Notes: a model not told the origin generated them from the letters alone. Positions 41,194 through 53,229 are shown, counted from the first letter of the stretch. The stretch: DNA of 64,000 bases from Euglena gracilis (GCA_039621445.1 CP154956.1:11903443-11967442), one strand, 5' to 3'. Made by a program: numbers and translations.

Positions 41194-42566
41194 GTCTCCG
41201 GTCCGAGATTCCCAGGTTTTTGCCAGCATTTTTTTTTGCTAGGTTGCGATGGAAGGGTGAAATTTTTTGACAGAAAGGAAATTTTTTTGATTTATATTGT
41301 ATTTCAATGGTTTGTCAAATGGACCAGGTTTTATCTTTCCAGTTGGGTAACCCCCCGCCTCATAATTAACCCCCCATAATTGAGAAAGGGGTGGAACTAT
41401 CATGATAATTTTTTGTTTGCTGTAATTGTTGATGGTCCAAGGTTGCTCAAATGGAGACATTAAGCATGGTTGGATGGGGCATTCCAAGGGCTTCATTTTT
41501 GGTGTTCAGAAATATCCGGGAGCAGGCTTGTGTTTAGTCGGGTGCCTGCCCCACTGGGGGGGGGTGCCAGGGGCAGGCACCCCATAGCACCCGATCCGAC
41601 ACCCCCCCCCCCGGGGGGGGGGGGGGTTTTGGGGTGCCTGCCCATAGCAGGCACCCCCCTCCGACCTTCGGCGCCCGGAAAAGGCCATTTTCAATGAGAA
41701 TTTTCTGGGTCCCCCCGGGCAGGCACCCTATAGCACCGTCGGTAAGCACAAGCATGATCCGGAGACTCACAGCAGTCAGAATAAGGATGGGCGATATCAA
41801 AGTAGGGCAGAGCGGTCGTTTTTGGAGCGCCAACCTTGGATTCCAGCAAAAAATGGCTCCACGGCCAGCCCGAGTTATGATTATTTTAAGCCCCCAAATC
41901 TTCACTGTTTTGGCCTGCTTTGCCGCCGTTTTTACGGCCATTTCGGAGTCAAAAAGGTCGAAAATTTCAAAGAAGTTGGGGAACAGGGGCTTTTTTATGT
42001 CATGGACCCCAGAGGGTTGGGTCCGGGGTAGGGGGGGGGGGTCCCACCCTAAAAGTATATCCCCAGGGGATATATTTTTTTCCTGTTTTTGGCATTTTTC
42101 GTTGATTTTTTGGCCATTTTCAGGGAAAATGGAGTGGGTCCCCCCGGGACCCCCCCCCAGTCTTTAAAAAAGCCCTTGTTGGGGAATCCAAGGAACGGGG
42201 ACCTGAAACAAAGCCCTCTATCGCCCGTTCAGGCCTCCCGGGCCGGTTGCGTGCCCTGGCGGCCTGAATATACAACCCGTTTTGGCTGTTTTCGGGCCAT
42301 TTTTTTGGGTTAAAATTTCTCCAAAAACGGTGGGGAATGAAGGAAATGAATGAGTCCAGAACATACAATTGCTTACCGACCCCCGGGGGGGGGGGAGGGG
42401 GGTCACTCCACTTTTTTAAAAACCAGTCAGTCACTCATTTTCAAAAAATAGCCAGTCACAACCCCCCGGGGGGTCGGCCCCCCCCCCGGGGGGTCGGCCA
42501 CTCAGAAAAACGGCCACTTTCCAGTCACTTTAGGCCATTTTAGGCCCAAAAAAATTTTCCGGCGCT

Positions 42567-42602
<36 letters not shown>

Positions 42603-43312
42603 GAAAGGGATTTTTCTTAAAAACAAACCACAATGCAGTTTGGGGTTAATGATGATTTTGAAAATACCGTCACCCAGACTGGCCCTTTCAGGTTTTTCGG
42701 GCGACCTCCCCCCCGATTGTCCCCCCAGACTGGCCCTTATTTGGGAGACCCCCCCCCCAAATTGGCCCTTTCGAGGTCCGTGCCTCCCGGATAAGGGCCA
42801 ATCTGAAGGGGCGGTCAGGGCATAAATTCAATCAAAGAATTGCAAACGGTGGGTGAAACAATGCTGTGTGTTTGGAGTGCAGGAAGGAAGCCTGGTGAAT
42901 TTTGAAGATTAAACCCACACTTGAAATTCGCCCTGGTTTCGGCTTTCCATGAGAGGTTCCACAAAGACTACTCATTCGCATGATTATTAACGTGGCTTTG
43001 TAAACTACCTCAAAGGTGAAGATCCTTGCACGTCAGGATTCTCAATCCAGTGAGATTCACTTGAAAGCGCTGCACACATGAATGGACATGAGAAGGACAG
43101 GAGTTGTCTGAAAATCCGGGGTCAGGGCAGAATGGGAATGGGACCCACCCCCTGAAAGGGGAGGATGGACCCCAAATCGGTTTGTTTTGGGTGGCACTCG
43201 TTTTCTCAGGTTTTTTTTGGCGGGAGCACCTTGGACGGTTTTTTTTCACACACTCCGAAATTTCAACAACAACAAAAAAAAATAACACCAGGACTTCTTT
43301 GCACTTTTTGAG
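41194..43312. other. Non-coding G/C-run-rich DNA
   Basis: Long G- and C-runs (G33 at 42,567-42,599), CAGGCACCCC(A) repeats at 41,570-41,730, and CAGACTGGCCCTT repeats at 42,670-42,790. No gene signals found. Could be the next intron of the gene or intergenic. Confidence 0.5.
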
Positions 43313-43407
43313 GGCGCGCGGGCGGACGAGGAGATTCACGGCGGACATCTTCTGAACGTCCGCCCTCACGCATCAAAGGGGGGACCTTTACACCGAGGGG
43401 GCAAAAA

Positions 43408-43525
43408 GCGTACAGCACCCAGTGTTCCCAAGTGGTCGCCCACCTCAGTACTAACTGGGCCTGACCAGGCTTAACTTCTGAAATCGAACGGGTTCAGGTG
43501 TATTCCCGGTAGTATGGCCGTACGC
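43408..43525 (-). rRNA. 5S rRNA, unit 1
   Basis: 118 nt, GCGTACGGCCATACTACCGG at the 5' end and GGGTGCTGTACGC at the 3' end; the ends pair. It agrees with the Euglena 5S sequence as I recall it. Contains the GAAGTTAAGC-type internal control region of Pol III 5S genes and is followed on the minus strand by T5 (43,407-43,403), a Pol III terminator. 5S is part of the large ribosomal subunit. Confidence 0.97.
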
Positions 43526-43730
43526 AACAGCCTATGCGTCCGCTGCGCATGAGGCCCCAGGGGGGGGGGGAGGGGAGTCGGTTTCACCAGCTTTTTCTAG
43601 TTGCCAAAGAAAAAAAACGACCCACTTTCAAGGGAGAGAGACAGAGAGACAGATCGGGAAGGAGACCAGCAGGATCGAGCGAGAGAGGCAGAGACTCGCC
43701 CCTCGCTTTTTTTTTGTTTTTGTATGTGAA

Positions 43731-43832
43731 GGATGGCGTTGCCGCCTCCAAAAATTGGAAGCCATGGAGACTTCCTTGTCCACAAAGGTGGAACGAGTAT
43801 ATACCGAAAAAAAATAGACACTCAGAAAGTGT
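43731..43832 (-). ncRNA. Spliced-leader RNA, unit 1
   Basis: About 102 nt. SL exon 43,832-43,805 (28 nt: ACACTTTCTGAGTGTC..., T8, CG), then donor GTATATAC. Three hairpins follow: CCAC-CTTT-GTGG, GGAAG-(9)-CTTCC, and GGCG-GCAA-CGCC with a GNRA loop. Between the last two is AATTTTTGG (43,756-43,748), an Sm-type site. The exon is transferred to the 5' end of mRNAs by trans-splicing. The 3' end is placed after the last hairpin by inference. No T-run follows, unlike 5S. Confidence 0.95.
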
Positions 43833-44021
43833 ACGCAGCCATGGGCAGCGGGCGGACGAGGAGCTTCCCCCGGCATTCACGGAGGTGGGCGGAACGTGCC
43901 AGGCGGTGTCACGCGACCGTGCGGGAAAGGGTGTGGCGGACTTTGTAATTCACGGCGGACATCTTCTGAACGTCCGCCCTCACGCATCAAAGGGGGGACC
44001 TTTACACCGAGGGGGCAAAAA

Positions 44022-44139
44022 GCGTACAGCACCCAGTGTTCCCAAGTGGTCGCCCACCTCAGTACTAACTGGGCCTGACCAGGCTTAACTTCTGAAATCG
44101 AACGGGTTCAGGTGTATTCCCGGTAGTATGGCCGTACGC
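44022..44139 (-). rRNA. 5S rRNA, unit 2
   Basis: Same sequence as unit 1; T5 follows. Confidence 0.97.
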
Positions 44140-44343
44140 AACAGCCTATGCGTCCGCTGCGCATGAGGCCCCAGGGGGGGGGGGAGGGGAGTCGGTTTCA
44201 CCAGCTTTTTCTAGTTGCCAAAGAAAAAAAACGACCCACTTTCAAGGGAGAGAGACAGAGAGACAGATCGGGAAGGAGACCAGCAGGATCGAGCGAGAGA
44301 GGCAGAGACTCGCCCCTCGCTTTTTTTTGTTTTTGTATGTGAA

Positions 44344-44445
44344 GGATGGCGTTGCCGCCTCCAAAAATTGGAAGCCATGGAGACTTCCTTGTCCACAAAG
44401 GTGGAACGAGTATATACCGAAAAAAAATAGACACTCAGAAAGTGT
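44344..44445 (-). ncRNA. Spliced-leader RNA, unit 2
   Basis: T8 exon. Confidence 0.95.
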
Positions 44446-44633
44446 ACGCAGCCATGGGCAGCGGGCGGACGAGGAGCTTCCCCCGGCATTCACGGAGGTG
44501 GGCGGAACGTGCCAGGCGGTGTCACGCGACCGTGCGGGAAAGGGTGTGGCGGACTTTGTAATTCACGGCGGACATCTTCTGAACGTCCGCCCTCACGCAT
44601 CAAAGGGGGGACCTTTACACCGAGGGGGCAAAA

Positions 44634-44751
44634 GCGTACAGCACCCAGTGTTCCCAAGTGGTCGCCCACCTCAGTACTAACTGGGCCTGACCAGGCTTAA
44701 CTTCTGAAATCGAACGGGTTCAGGTGTATTCCCGGTAGTATGGCCGTACGC
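44634..44751 (-). rRNA. 5S rRNA, unit 3
   Basis: Terminator is only T4 (44,633-44,630), the one such unit. Confidence 0.97.
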
Positions 44752-44955
44752 AACAGCCTATGCGTCCGCTGCGCATGAGGCCCCAGGGGGGGGGGGAGGG
44801 GAGTCGGTTTCACCAGCTTTTTCTAGTTGCCAAAGAAAAAAAACGACCCACTTTCAAGGGAGAGAGACAGAGAGACAGATCGGGAAGGAGACCAGCAGGA
44901 TCGAGCGAGAGAGGCAGAGACTCGCCCCTCGCTTTTTTTTTTTTTTGTATGTGAA

Positions 44956-45057
44956 GGATGGCGTTGCCGCCTCCAAAAATTGGAAGCCATGGAGACTTCC
45001 TTGTCCACAAAGGTGGAACGAGTATATACCGAAAAAAAATAGACACTCAGAAAGTGT
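44956..45057 (-). ncRNA. Spliced-leader RNA, unit 3
   Basis: T8 exon; downstream A-run lacks its usual interruption by C. Confidence 0.95.
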
Positions 45058-45246
45058 ACGCAGCCATGGGCAGCGGGCGGACGAGGAGCTTCCCCCGGCA
45101 TTCACGGAGGTGGGCGGAACGTGCCAGGCGGTGTCACGCGACCGTGCGGGAAAGGGTGTGGCGGACTTTGTAATTCACGGCGGACATCTTCTGAACGTCC
45201 GCCCTCACGCATCAAAGGGGGGACCTTTACACCGAGGGGGCAAAAA

Positions 45247-45364
45247 GCGTACAGCACCCAGTGTTCCCAAGTGGTCGCCCACCTCAGTACTAACTGGGCC
45301 TGACCAGGCTTAACTTCTGAAATCGAACGGGTTCAGGTGTATTCCCGGTAGTATGGCCGTACGC
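45247..45364 (-). rRNA. 5S rRNA, unit 4
   Basis: As unit 1. Confidence 0.97.
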
Positions 45365-45569
45365 AACAGCCTATGCGTCCGCTGCGCATGAGGCCCCAGG
45401 GGGGGGGGGGAGGGGAGTCGGTTTCACCAGCTTTTTCTAGTTGCCAAAGAAAAAAAACGACCCACTTTCAAGGGAGAGAGACAGAGAGACAGATCGGGAA
45501 GGAGACCAGCAGGATCGAGCGAGAGAGGCAGAGACTCGCCCCTCGCTTTTTTTTGTTTTTGTATGTGAA

Positions 45570-45671
45570 GGATGGCGTTGCCGCCTCCAAAAATTGGAAG
45601 CCATGGAGACTTCCTTGTCCACAAAGGTGGAACGAGTATATACCGAAAAAAAATAGACACTCAGAAAGTGT
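45570..45671 (-). ncRNA. Spliced-leader RNA, unit 4
   Basis: T8 exon. Confidence 0.95.
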
Positions 45672-45860
45672 ACGCAGCCATGGGCAGCGGGCGGACGAGG
45701 AGCTTCCCCCGGCATTCACGGAGGTGGGCGGAACGTGCCAGGCGGTGTCACGCGACCGTGCGGGAAAGGGTGTGGCGGACTTTGTAATTCACGGCGGACA
45801 TCTTCTGAACGTCCGCCCTCACGCATCAAAGGGGGGACCTTTACACCGAGGGGGCAAAAA

Positions 45861-45978
45861 GCGTACAGCACCCAGTGTTCCCAAGTGGTCGCCCACCTCA
45901 GTACTAACTGGGCCTGACCAGGCTTAACTTCTGAAATCGAACGGGTTCAGGTGTATTCCCGGTAGTATGGCCGTACGC
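45861..45978 (-). rRNA. 5S rRNA, unit 5
   Basis: As unit 1. Confidence 0.97.
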
Positions 45979-46182
45979 AACAGCCTATGCGTCCGCTGCG
46001 CATGAGGCCCCAGGGGGGGGGGGAGGGGAGTCGGTTTCACCAGCTTTTTCTAGTTGCCAAAGAAAAAAAACGACCCACTTTCAAGGGAGAGAGACAGAGA
46101 GACAGATCGGGAAGGAGACCAGCAGGATCGAGCGAGAGAGGCAGAGACTCGCCCCTCGCTTTTTTTTGTTTTTGTATGTGAA

Positions 46183-46284
46183 GGATGGCGTTGCCGCCTC
46201 CAAAAATTGGAAGCCATGGAGACTTCCTTGTCCACAAAGGTGGAACGAGTATATACCGAAAAAAAATAGACACTCAGAAAGTGT
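46183..46284 (-). ncRNA. Spliced-leader RNA, unit 5
   Basis: T8 exon. Confidence 0.95.
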
Positions 46285-46473
46285 ACGCAGCCATGGGCAG
46301 CGGGCGGACGAGGAGCTTCCCCCGGCATTCACGGAGGTGGGCGGAACGTGCCAGGCGGTGTCACGCGACCGTGCGGGAAAGGGTGTGGCGGACTTTGTAA
46401 TTCACGGCGGACATCTTCTGAACGTCCGCCCTCACGCATCAAAGGGGGGACCTTTACACCGAGGGGGCAAAAA

Positions 46474-46591
46474 GCGTACAGCACCCAGTGTTCCCAAGTG
46501 GTCGCCCACCTCAGTACTAACTGGGCCTGACCAGGCTTAACTTCTGAAATCGAACGGGTTCAGGTGTATTCCCGGTAGTATGGCCGTACGC
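46474..46591 (-). rRNA. 5S rRNA, unit 6
   Basis: As unit 1. Confidence 0.97.
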
Positions 46592-46796
46592 AACAGCCTA
46601 TGCGTCCGCTGCGCATGAGGCCCCAGGGGGGGGGGGAGGGGAGTCGGTTTCACCAGCTTTTTCTAGTTGCCAAAGAAAAAAAACGACCCACTTTCAAGGG
46701 AGAGAGACAGAGAGACAGATCGGGAAGGAGACCAGCAGGATCGAGCGAGAGAGGCAGAGACTCGCCCCTCGCTTTTTTTTTGTTTTTGTATGTGAA

Positions 46797-46898
46797 GGAT
46801 GGCGTTGCCGCCTCCAAAAATTGGAAGCCATGGAGACTTCCTTGTCCACAAAGGTGGAACGAGTATATACCGAAAAAAAATAGACACTCAGAAAGTGT
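46797..46898 (-). ncRNA. Spliced-leader RNA, unit 6
   Basis: T8 exon. Confidence 0.95.
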
Positions 46899-47087
46899 AC
46901 GCAGCCATGGGCAGCGGGCGGACGAGGAGCTTCCCCCGGCATTCACGGAGGTGGGCGGAACGTGCCAGGCGGTGTCACGCGACCGTGCGGGAAAGGGTGT
47001 GGCGGACTTTGTAATTCACGGCGGACATCTTCTGAACGTCCGCCCTCACGCATCAAAGGGGGGACCTTTACACCGAGGGGGCAAAAA

Positions 47088-47205
47088 GCGTACAGCACCC
47101 AGTGTTCCCAAGTGGTCGCCCACCTCAGTACTAACTGGGCCTGACCAGGCTTAACTTCTGAAATCGAACGGGTTCAGGTGTATTCCCGGTAGTATGGCCG
47201 TACGC
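47088..47205 (-). rRNA. 5S rRNA, unit 7
   Basis: As unit 1. Confidence 0.97.
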
Positions 47206-47411
47206 AACAGCCTATGCGTCCGCTGCGCATGAGGCCCCAGGGGGGGGGGGAGGGGAGTCGGTTTCACCAGCTTTTTCTAGTTGCCAAAGAAAAAAAACGA
47301 CCCACTTTCAAGGGAGAGAGACAGAGAGACAGATCGGGAAGGAGACCAGCAGGATCGAGCGAGAGAGGCAGAGACTCGCCCCTCGCTTTTTTTTTTGTTT
47401 TTGTATGTGAA

Positions 47412-47513
47412 GGATGGCGTTGCCGCCTCCAAAAATTGGAAGCCATGGAGACTTCCTTGTCCACAAAGGTGGAACGAGTATATACCGAAAAAAAATAGAC
47501 ACTCAGAAAGTGT
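47412..47513 (-). ncRNA. Spliced-leader RNA, unit 7
   Basis: T8 exon. Confidence 0.95.
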
Positions 47514-47702
47514 ACGCAGCCATGGGCAGCGGGCGGACGAGGAGCTTCCCCCGGCATTCACGGAGGTGGGCGGAACGTGCCAGGCGGTGTCACGCGACCG
47601 TGCGGGAAAGGGTGTGGCGGACTTTGTAATTCACGGCGGACATCTTCTGAACGTCCGCCCTCACGCATCAAAGGGGGGACCTTTACACCGAGGGGGCAAA
47701 AA

Positions 47703-47820
47703 GCGTACAGCACCCAGTGTTCCCAAGTGGTCGCCCACCTCAGTACTAACTGGGCCTGACCAGGCTTAACTTCTGAAATCGAACGGGTTCAGGTGTATTC
47801 CCGGTAGTATGGCCGTACGC
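47703..47820 (-). rRNA. 5S rRNA, unit 8
   Basis: As unit 1. Confidence 0.97.
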
Positions 47821-48025
47821 AACAGCCTATGCGTCCGCTGCGCATGAGGCCCCAGGGGGGGGGGGAGGGGAGTCGGTTTCACCAGCTTTTTCTAGTTGCC
47901 AAAGAAAAAAAACGACCCACTTTCAAGGGAGAGAGACAGAGAGACAGATCGGGAAGGAGACCAGCAGGATCGAGCGAGAGAGGCAGAGACTCGCCCCTCG
48001 CTTTTTTTTTGTTTTTGTATGTGAA

Positions 48026-48127
48026 GGATGGCGTTGCCGCCTCCAAAAATTGGAAGCCATGGAGACTTCCTTGTCCACAAAGGTGGAACGAGTATATACC
48101 GAAAAAAAATAGACACTCAGAAAGTGT
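48026..48127 (-). ncRNA. Spliced-leader RNA, unit 8
   Basis: T8 exon. Confidence 0.95.
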
Positions 48128-48316
48128 ACGCAGCCATGGGCAGCGGGCGGACGAGGAGCTTCCCCCGGCATTCACGGAGGTGGGCGGAACGTGCCAGGCG
48201 GTGTCACGCGACCGTGCGGGAAAGGGTGTGGCGGACTTTGTAATTCACGGCGGACATCTTCTGAACGTCCGCCCTCACGCATCAAAGGGGGGACCTTTAC
48301 ACCGAGGGGGCAAAAA

Positions 48317-48434
48317 GCGTACAGCACCCAGTGTTCCCAAGTGGTCGCCCACCTCAGTACTAACTGGGCCTGACCAGGCTTAACTTCTGAAATCGAACGG
48401 GTTCAGGTGTATTCCCGGTAGTATGGCCGTACGC
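48317..48434 (-). rRNA. 5S rRNA, unit 9
   Basis: As unit 1. Confidence 0.97.
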
Positions 48435-48638
48435 AACAGCCTATGCGTCCGCTGCGCATGAGGCCCCAGGGGGGGGGGGAGGGGAGTCGGTTTCACCAGC
48501 TTTTTCTAGTTGCCAAAGAAAAAAAACGACCCACTTTCAAGGGAGAGAGACAGAGAGACAGATCGGGAAGGAGACCAGCAGGATCGAGCGAGAGAGGCAG
48601 AGACTCGCCCCTCGCTTTTTTTTGTTTTTGTATGTGAA

Positions 48639-48740
48639 GGATGGCGTTGCCGCCTCCAAAAATTGGAAGCCATGGAGACTTCCTTGTCCACAAAGGTGGA
48701 ACGAGTATATACCGAAAAAAAATAGACACTCAGAAAGTGT
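48639..48740 (-). ncRNA. Spliced-leader RNA, unit 9
   Basis: T8 exon. Confidence 0.95.
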
Positions 48741-48929
48741 ACGCAGCCATGGGCAGCGGGCGGACGAGGAGCTTCCCCCGGCATTCACGGAGGTGGGCGG
48801 AACGTGCCAGGCGGTGTCACGCGACCGTGCGGGAAAGGGTGTGGCGGACTTTGTAATTCACGGCGGACATCTTCTGAACGTCCGCCCTCACGCATCAAAG
48901 GGGGGACCTTTACACCGAGGGGGCAAAAA

Positions 48930-49047
48930 GCGTACAGCACCCAGTGTTCCCAAGTGGTCGCCCACCTCAGTACTAACTGGGCCTGACCAGGCTTAACTTC
49001 TGAAATCGAACGGGTTCAGGTGTATTCCCGGTAGTATGGCCGTACGC
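48930..49047 (-). rRNA. 5S rRNA, unit 10
   Basis: As unit 1. Confidence 0.97.
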
Positions 49048-49254
49048 AACAGCCTATGCGTCCGCTGCGCATGAGGCCCCAGGGGGGGGGGGGAGGGGAG
49101 TCGGTTTCACCAGCTTTTTCTAGTTGCCAAAGAAAAAAAAACGACCCACTTTCAAGGGAGAGAGACAGAGAGACAGATCGGGAAGGAGACCAGCAGGATC
49201 GAGCGAGAGAGGCAGAGACTCGCCCCTCGCTTTTTTTTTGTTTTTGTATGTGAA

Positions 49255-49356
49255 GGATGGCGTTGCCGCCTCCAAAAATTGGAAGCCATGGAGACTTCCT
49301 TGTCCACAAAGGTGGAACGAGTATATACCGAAAAAAAATAGACACTCAGAAAGTGT
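49255..49356 (-). ncRNA. Spliced-leader RNA, unit 10
   Basis: T8 exon. Confidence 0.95.
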
Positions 49357-49545
49357 ACGCAGCCATGGGCAGCGGGCGGACGAGGAGCTTCCCCCGGCAT
49401 TCACGGAGGTGGGCGGAACGTGCCAGGCGGTGTCACGCGACCGTGCGGGAAAGGGTGTGGCGGACTTTGTAATTCACGGCGGACATCTTCTGAACGTCCG
49501 CCCTCACGCATCAAAGGGGGGACCTTTACACCGAGGGGGCAAAAA

Positions 49546-49663
49546 GCGTACAGCACCCAGTGTTCCCAAGTGGTCGCCCACCTCAGTACTAACTGGGCCT
49601 GACCAGGCTTAACTTCTGAAATCGAACGGGTTCAGGTGTATTCCCGGTAGTATGGCCGTACGC
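49546..49663 (-). rRNA. 5S rRNA, unit 11
   Basis: As unit 1. Confidence 0.97.
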
Positions 49664-49868
49664 AACAGCCTATGCGTCCGCTGCGCATGAGGCCCCAGGG
49701 GGGGGGGGAGGGGAGTCGGTTTCACCAGCTTTTTCTAGTTGCCAAAGAAAAAAAACGACCCACTTTCAAGGGAGAGAGACAGAGAGACAGATCGGGAAGG
49801 AGACCAGCAGGATCGAGCGAGAGAGGCAGAGACTCGCCCCTCGCTTTTTTTTTGTTTTTGTATGTGAA

Positions 49869-49970
49869 GGATGGCGTTGCCGCCTCCAAAAATTGGAAGC
49901 CATGGAGACTTCCTTGTCCACAAAGGTGGAACGAGTATATACCGAAAAAAAATAGACACTCAGAAAGTGT
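49869..49970 (-). ncRNA. Spliced-leader RNA, unit 11
   Basis: T8 exon. Confidence 0.95.
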
Positions 49971-50162
49971 ACGCAGCCATGGGCAGCGGGCGGACGAGGA
50001 GCTTCCCCCGGCATTCACGGAGGTGGGCGGAACGTGCCAGGCGGTGTCACGCGACCGTGCGGGAAAGGGTGTGGCGGACTTTGTAATTCACGGCGGACAT
50101 CTTCTGAACGTCCGCCCTCACGCATCAAAGGGGGGGGGACCTTTACACCGAGGGGGCAAAAA

Positions 50163-50280
50163 GCGTACAGCACCCAGTGTTCCCAAGTGGTCGCCCACCT
50201 CAGTACTAACTGGGCCTGACCAGGCTTAACTTCTGAAATCGAACGGGTTCAGGTGTATTCCCGGTAGTATGGCCGTACGC
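50163..50280 (-). rRNA. 5S rRNA, unit 12
   Basis: As unit 1; the spacer beyond its 3' end has a longer C-run (near 50,134). Confidence 0.97.
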
Positions 50281-50484
50281 AACAGCCTATGCGTCCGCTG
50301 CGCATGAGGCCCCAGGGGGGGGGGGAGGGGAGTCGGTTTCACCAGCTTTTTCTAGTTGCCAAAGAAAAAAAACGACCCACTTTCAAGGGAGAGAGACAGA
50401 GAGACAGATCGGGAAGGAGACCAGCAGGATCGAGCGAGAGAGGCAGAGACTCGCCCCTCGCTTTTTTTTGTTTTTGTATGTGAA

Positions 50485-50586
50485 GGATGGCGTTGCCGCC
50501 TCCAAAAATTGGAAGCCATGGAGACTTCCTTGTCCACAAAGGTGGAACGAGTATATACCGAAAAAAAATAGACACTCAGAAAGTGT
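50485..50586 (-). ncRNA. Spliced-leader RNA, unit 12
   Basis: T8 exon. Confidence 0.95.
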
Positions 50587-50775
50587 ACGCAGCCATGGGC
50601 AGCGGGCGGACGAGGAGCTTCCCCCGGCATTCACGGAGGTGGGCGGAACGTGCCAGGCGGTGTCACGCGACCGTGCGGGAAAGGGTGTGGCGGACTTTGT
50701 AATTCACGGCGGACATCTTCTGAACGTCCGCCCTCACGCATCAAAGGGGGGACCTTTACACCGAGGGGGCAAAAA

Positions 50776-50893
50776 GCGTACAGCACCCAGTGTTCCCAAG
50801 TGGTCGCCCACCTCAGTACTAACTGGGCCTGACCAGGCTTAACTTCTGAAATCGAACGGGTTCAGGTGTATTCCCGGTAGTATGGCCGTACGC
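50776..50893 (-). rRNA. 5S rRNA, unit 13
   Basis: As unit 1. Confidence 0.97.
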
Positions 50894-51098
50894 AACAGCC
50901 TATGCGTCCGCTGCGCATGAGGCCCCAGGGGGGGGGGGGAGGGGAGTCGGTTTCACCAGCTTTTTCTAGTTGCCAAAGAAAAAAAACGACCCACTTTCAA
51001 GGGAGAGAGACAGAGAGACAGATCGGGAAGGAGACCAGCAGGATCGAGCGAGAGAGGCAGAGACTCGCCCCTCGCTTTTTTTTGTTTTTGTATGTGAA

Positions 51099-51200
51099 GG
51101 ATGGCGTTGCCGCCTCCAAAAATTGGAAGCCATGGAGACTTCCTTGTCCACAAAGGTGGAACGAGTATATACCGAAAAAAAATAGACACTCAGAAAGTGT
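51099..51200 (-). ncRNA. Spliced-leader RNA, unit 13
   Basis: T8 exon. Confidence 0.95.
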
Positions 51201-51389
51201 ACGCAGCCATGGGCAGCGGGCGGACGAGGAGCTTCCCCCGGCATTCACGGAGGTGGGCGGAACGTGCCAGGCGGTGTCACGCGACCGTGCGGGAAAGGGT
51301 GTGGCGGACTTTGTAATTCACGGCGGACATCTTCTGAACGTCCGCCCTCACGCATCAAAGGGGGGACCTTTACACCGAGGGGGCAAAAA

Positions 51390-51507
51390 GCGTACAGCAC
51401 CCAGTGTTCCCAAGTGGTCGCCCACCTCAGTACTAACTGGGCCTGACCAGGCTTAACTTCTGAAATCGAACGGGTTCAGGTGTATTCCCGGTAGTATGGC
51501 CGTACGC
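51390..51507 (-). rRNA. 5S rRNA, unit 14
   Basis: As unit 1. Confidence 0.97.
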
Positions 51508-51712
51508 AACAGCCTATGCGTCCGCTGCGCATGAGGCCCCAGGGGGGGGGGGAGGGGAGTCGGTTTCACCAGCTTTTTCTAGTTGCCAAAGAAAAAAAAC
51601 GACCCACTTTCAAGGGAGAGAGACAGAGAGACAGATCGGGAAGGAGACCAGCAGGATCGAGCGAGAGAGGCAGAGACTCGCCCCTCGCTTTTTTTTTGTT
51701 TTTGTATGTGAA

Positions 51713-51814
51713 GGATGGCGTTGCCGCCTCCAAAAATTGGAAGCCATGGAGACTTCCTTGTCCACAAAGGTGGAACGAGTATATACCGAAAAAAAATAGA
51801 CACTCAGAAAGTGT
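51713..51814 (-). ncRNA. Spliced-leader RNA, unit 14
   Basis: T8 exon. Confidence 0.95.
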
Positions 51815-52003
51815 ACGCAGCCATGGGCAGCGGGCGGACGAGGAGCTTCCCCCGGCATTCACGGAGGTGGGCGGAACGTGCCAGGCGGTGTCACGCGACC
51901 GTGCGGGAAAGGGTGTGGCGGACTTTGTAATTCACGGCGGACATCTTCTGAACGTCCGCCCTCACGCATCAAAGGGGGGACCTTTACACCGAGGGGGCAA
52001 AAA

Positions 52004-52121
52004 GCGTACAGCACCCAGTGTTCCCAAGTGGTCGCCCACCTCAGTACTAACTGGGCCTGACCAGGCTTAACTTCTGAAATCGAACGGGTTCAGGTGTATT
52101 CCCGGTAGTATGGCCGTACGC
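52004..52121 (-). rRNA. 5S rRNA, unit 15
   Basis: As unit 1. Confidence 0.97.
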
Positions 52122-52325
52122 AACAGCCTATGCGTCCGCTGCGCATGAGGCCCCAGGGGGGGGGGAGGGGAGTCGGTTTCACCAGCTTTTTCTAGTTGCC
52201 AAAGAAAAAAAACGACCCACTTTCAAGGGAGAGAGACAGAGAGACAGATCGGGAAGGAGACCAGCAGGATCGAGCGAGAGAGGCAGAGACTCGCCCTGCG
52301 CTTTTTTTTTGTTTTTGTATGTGAA

Positions 52326-52427
52326 GGATGGCGTTGCCGCCTCCAAAAATTGGAAGCCATGGAGACTTCCTTGTCCACAAAGGTGGAACGAGTATATACC
52401 GAAAAAAAATAGACACTCAGAAAGTGT
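52326..52427 (-). ncRNA. Spliced-leader RNA, unit 15
   Basis: T8 exon; a two-base spacer change (CCTGCGC for CCCTCGC, near 52,296) is private to this unit. Confidence 0.95.
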
Positions 52428-52616
52428 ACGCAGCCATGGGCAGCGGGCGGACGAGGAGCTTCCCCCGGCATTCACGGAGGTGGGCGGAACGTGCCAGGCG
52501 GTGTCACGCGACCGTGCGGGAAAGGGTGTGGCGGACTTTGTAATTCACGGCGGACATCTTCTGAACGTCCGCCCTCACGCATCAAAGGGGGGACCTTTAC
52601 ACCGAGGGGGCAAAAA

Positions 52617-52734
52617 GCGTACAGCACCCAGTGTTCCCAAGTGGTCGCCCACCTCAGTACTAACTGGGCCTGACCAGGCTTAACTTCTGAAATCGAACGG
52701 GTTCAGGTGTATTCCCGGTAGTATGGCCGTACGC
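52617..52734 (-). rRNA. 5S rRNA, unit 16
   Basis: As unit 1. Confidence 0.97.
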
Positions 52735-52938
52735 AACAGCCTATGCGTCCGCTGCGCATGAGGCCCCAGGGGGGGGGGGAGGGGAGTCGGTTTCACCAGC
52801 TTTTTCTAGTTGCCAAAGAAAAAAAACGACCCACTTTCAAGGGAGAGAGACAGAGAGACAGATCGGGAAGGAGACCAGCAGGATCGAGCGAGAGAGGCAG
52901 AGACTCGCCCCTCGCTTTTTTTTGTTTTTGTATGTGAA

Positions 52939-53040
52939 GGATGGCGTTGCCGCCTCCAAAAATTGGAAGCCATGGAGACTTCCTTGTCCACAAAGGTGGA
53001 ACGAGTATATACCGAAAAAAAATAGACACTCAGAAAGTGT
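52939..53040 (-). ncRNA. Spliced-leader RNA, unit 16
   Basis: T8 exon. Confidence 0.95.
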
Positions 53041-53229
53041 ACGCAGCCATGGGCAGCGGGCGGACGAGGAGCTTCCCCCGGCATTCACGGAGGTGGGCGG
53101 AACGTGCCAGGCGGTGTCACGCGACCGTGCGGGAAAGGGTGTGGCGGACTTTGTAATTCACGGCGGACATCTTCTGAACGTCCGCCCTCACGCATCAAAG
53201 GGGGGACCTTTACACCGAGGGGGCAAAAA

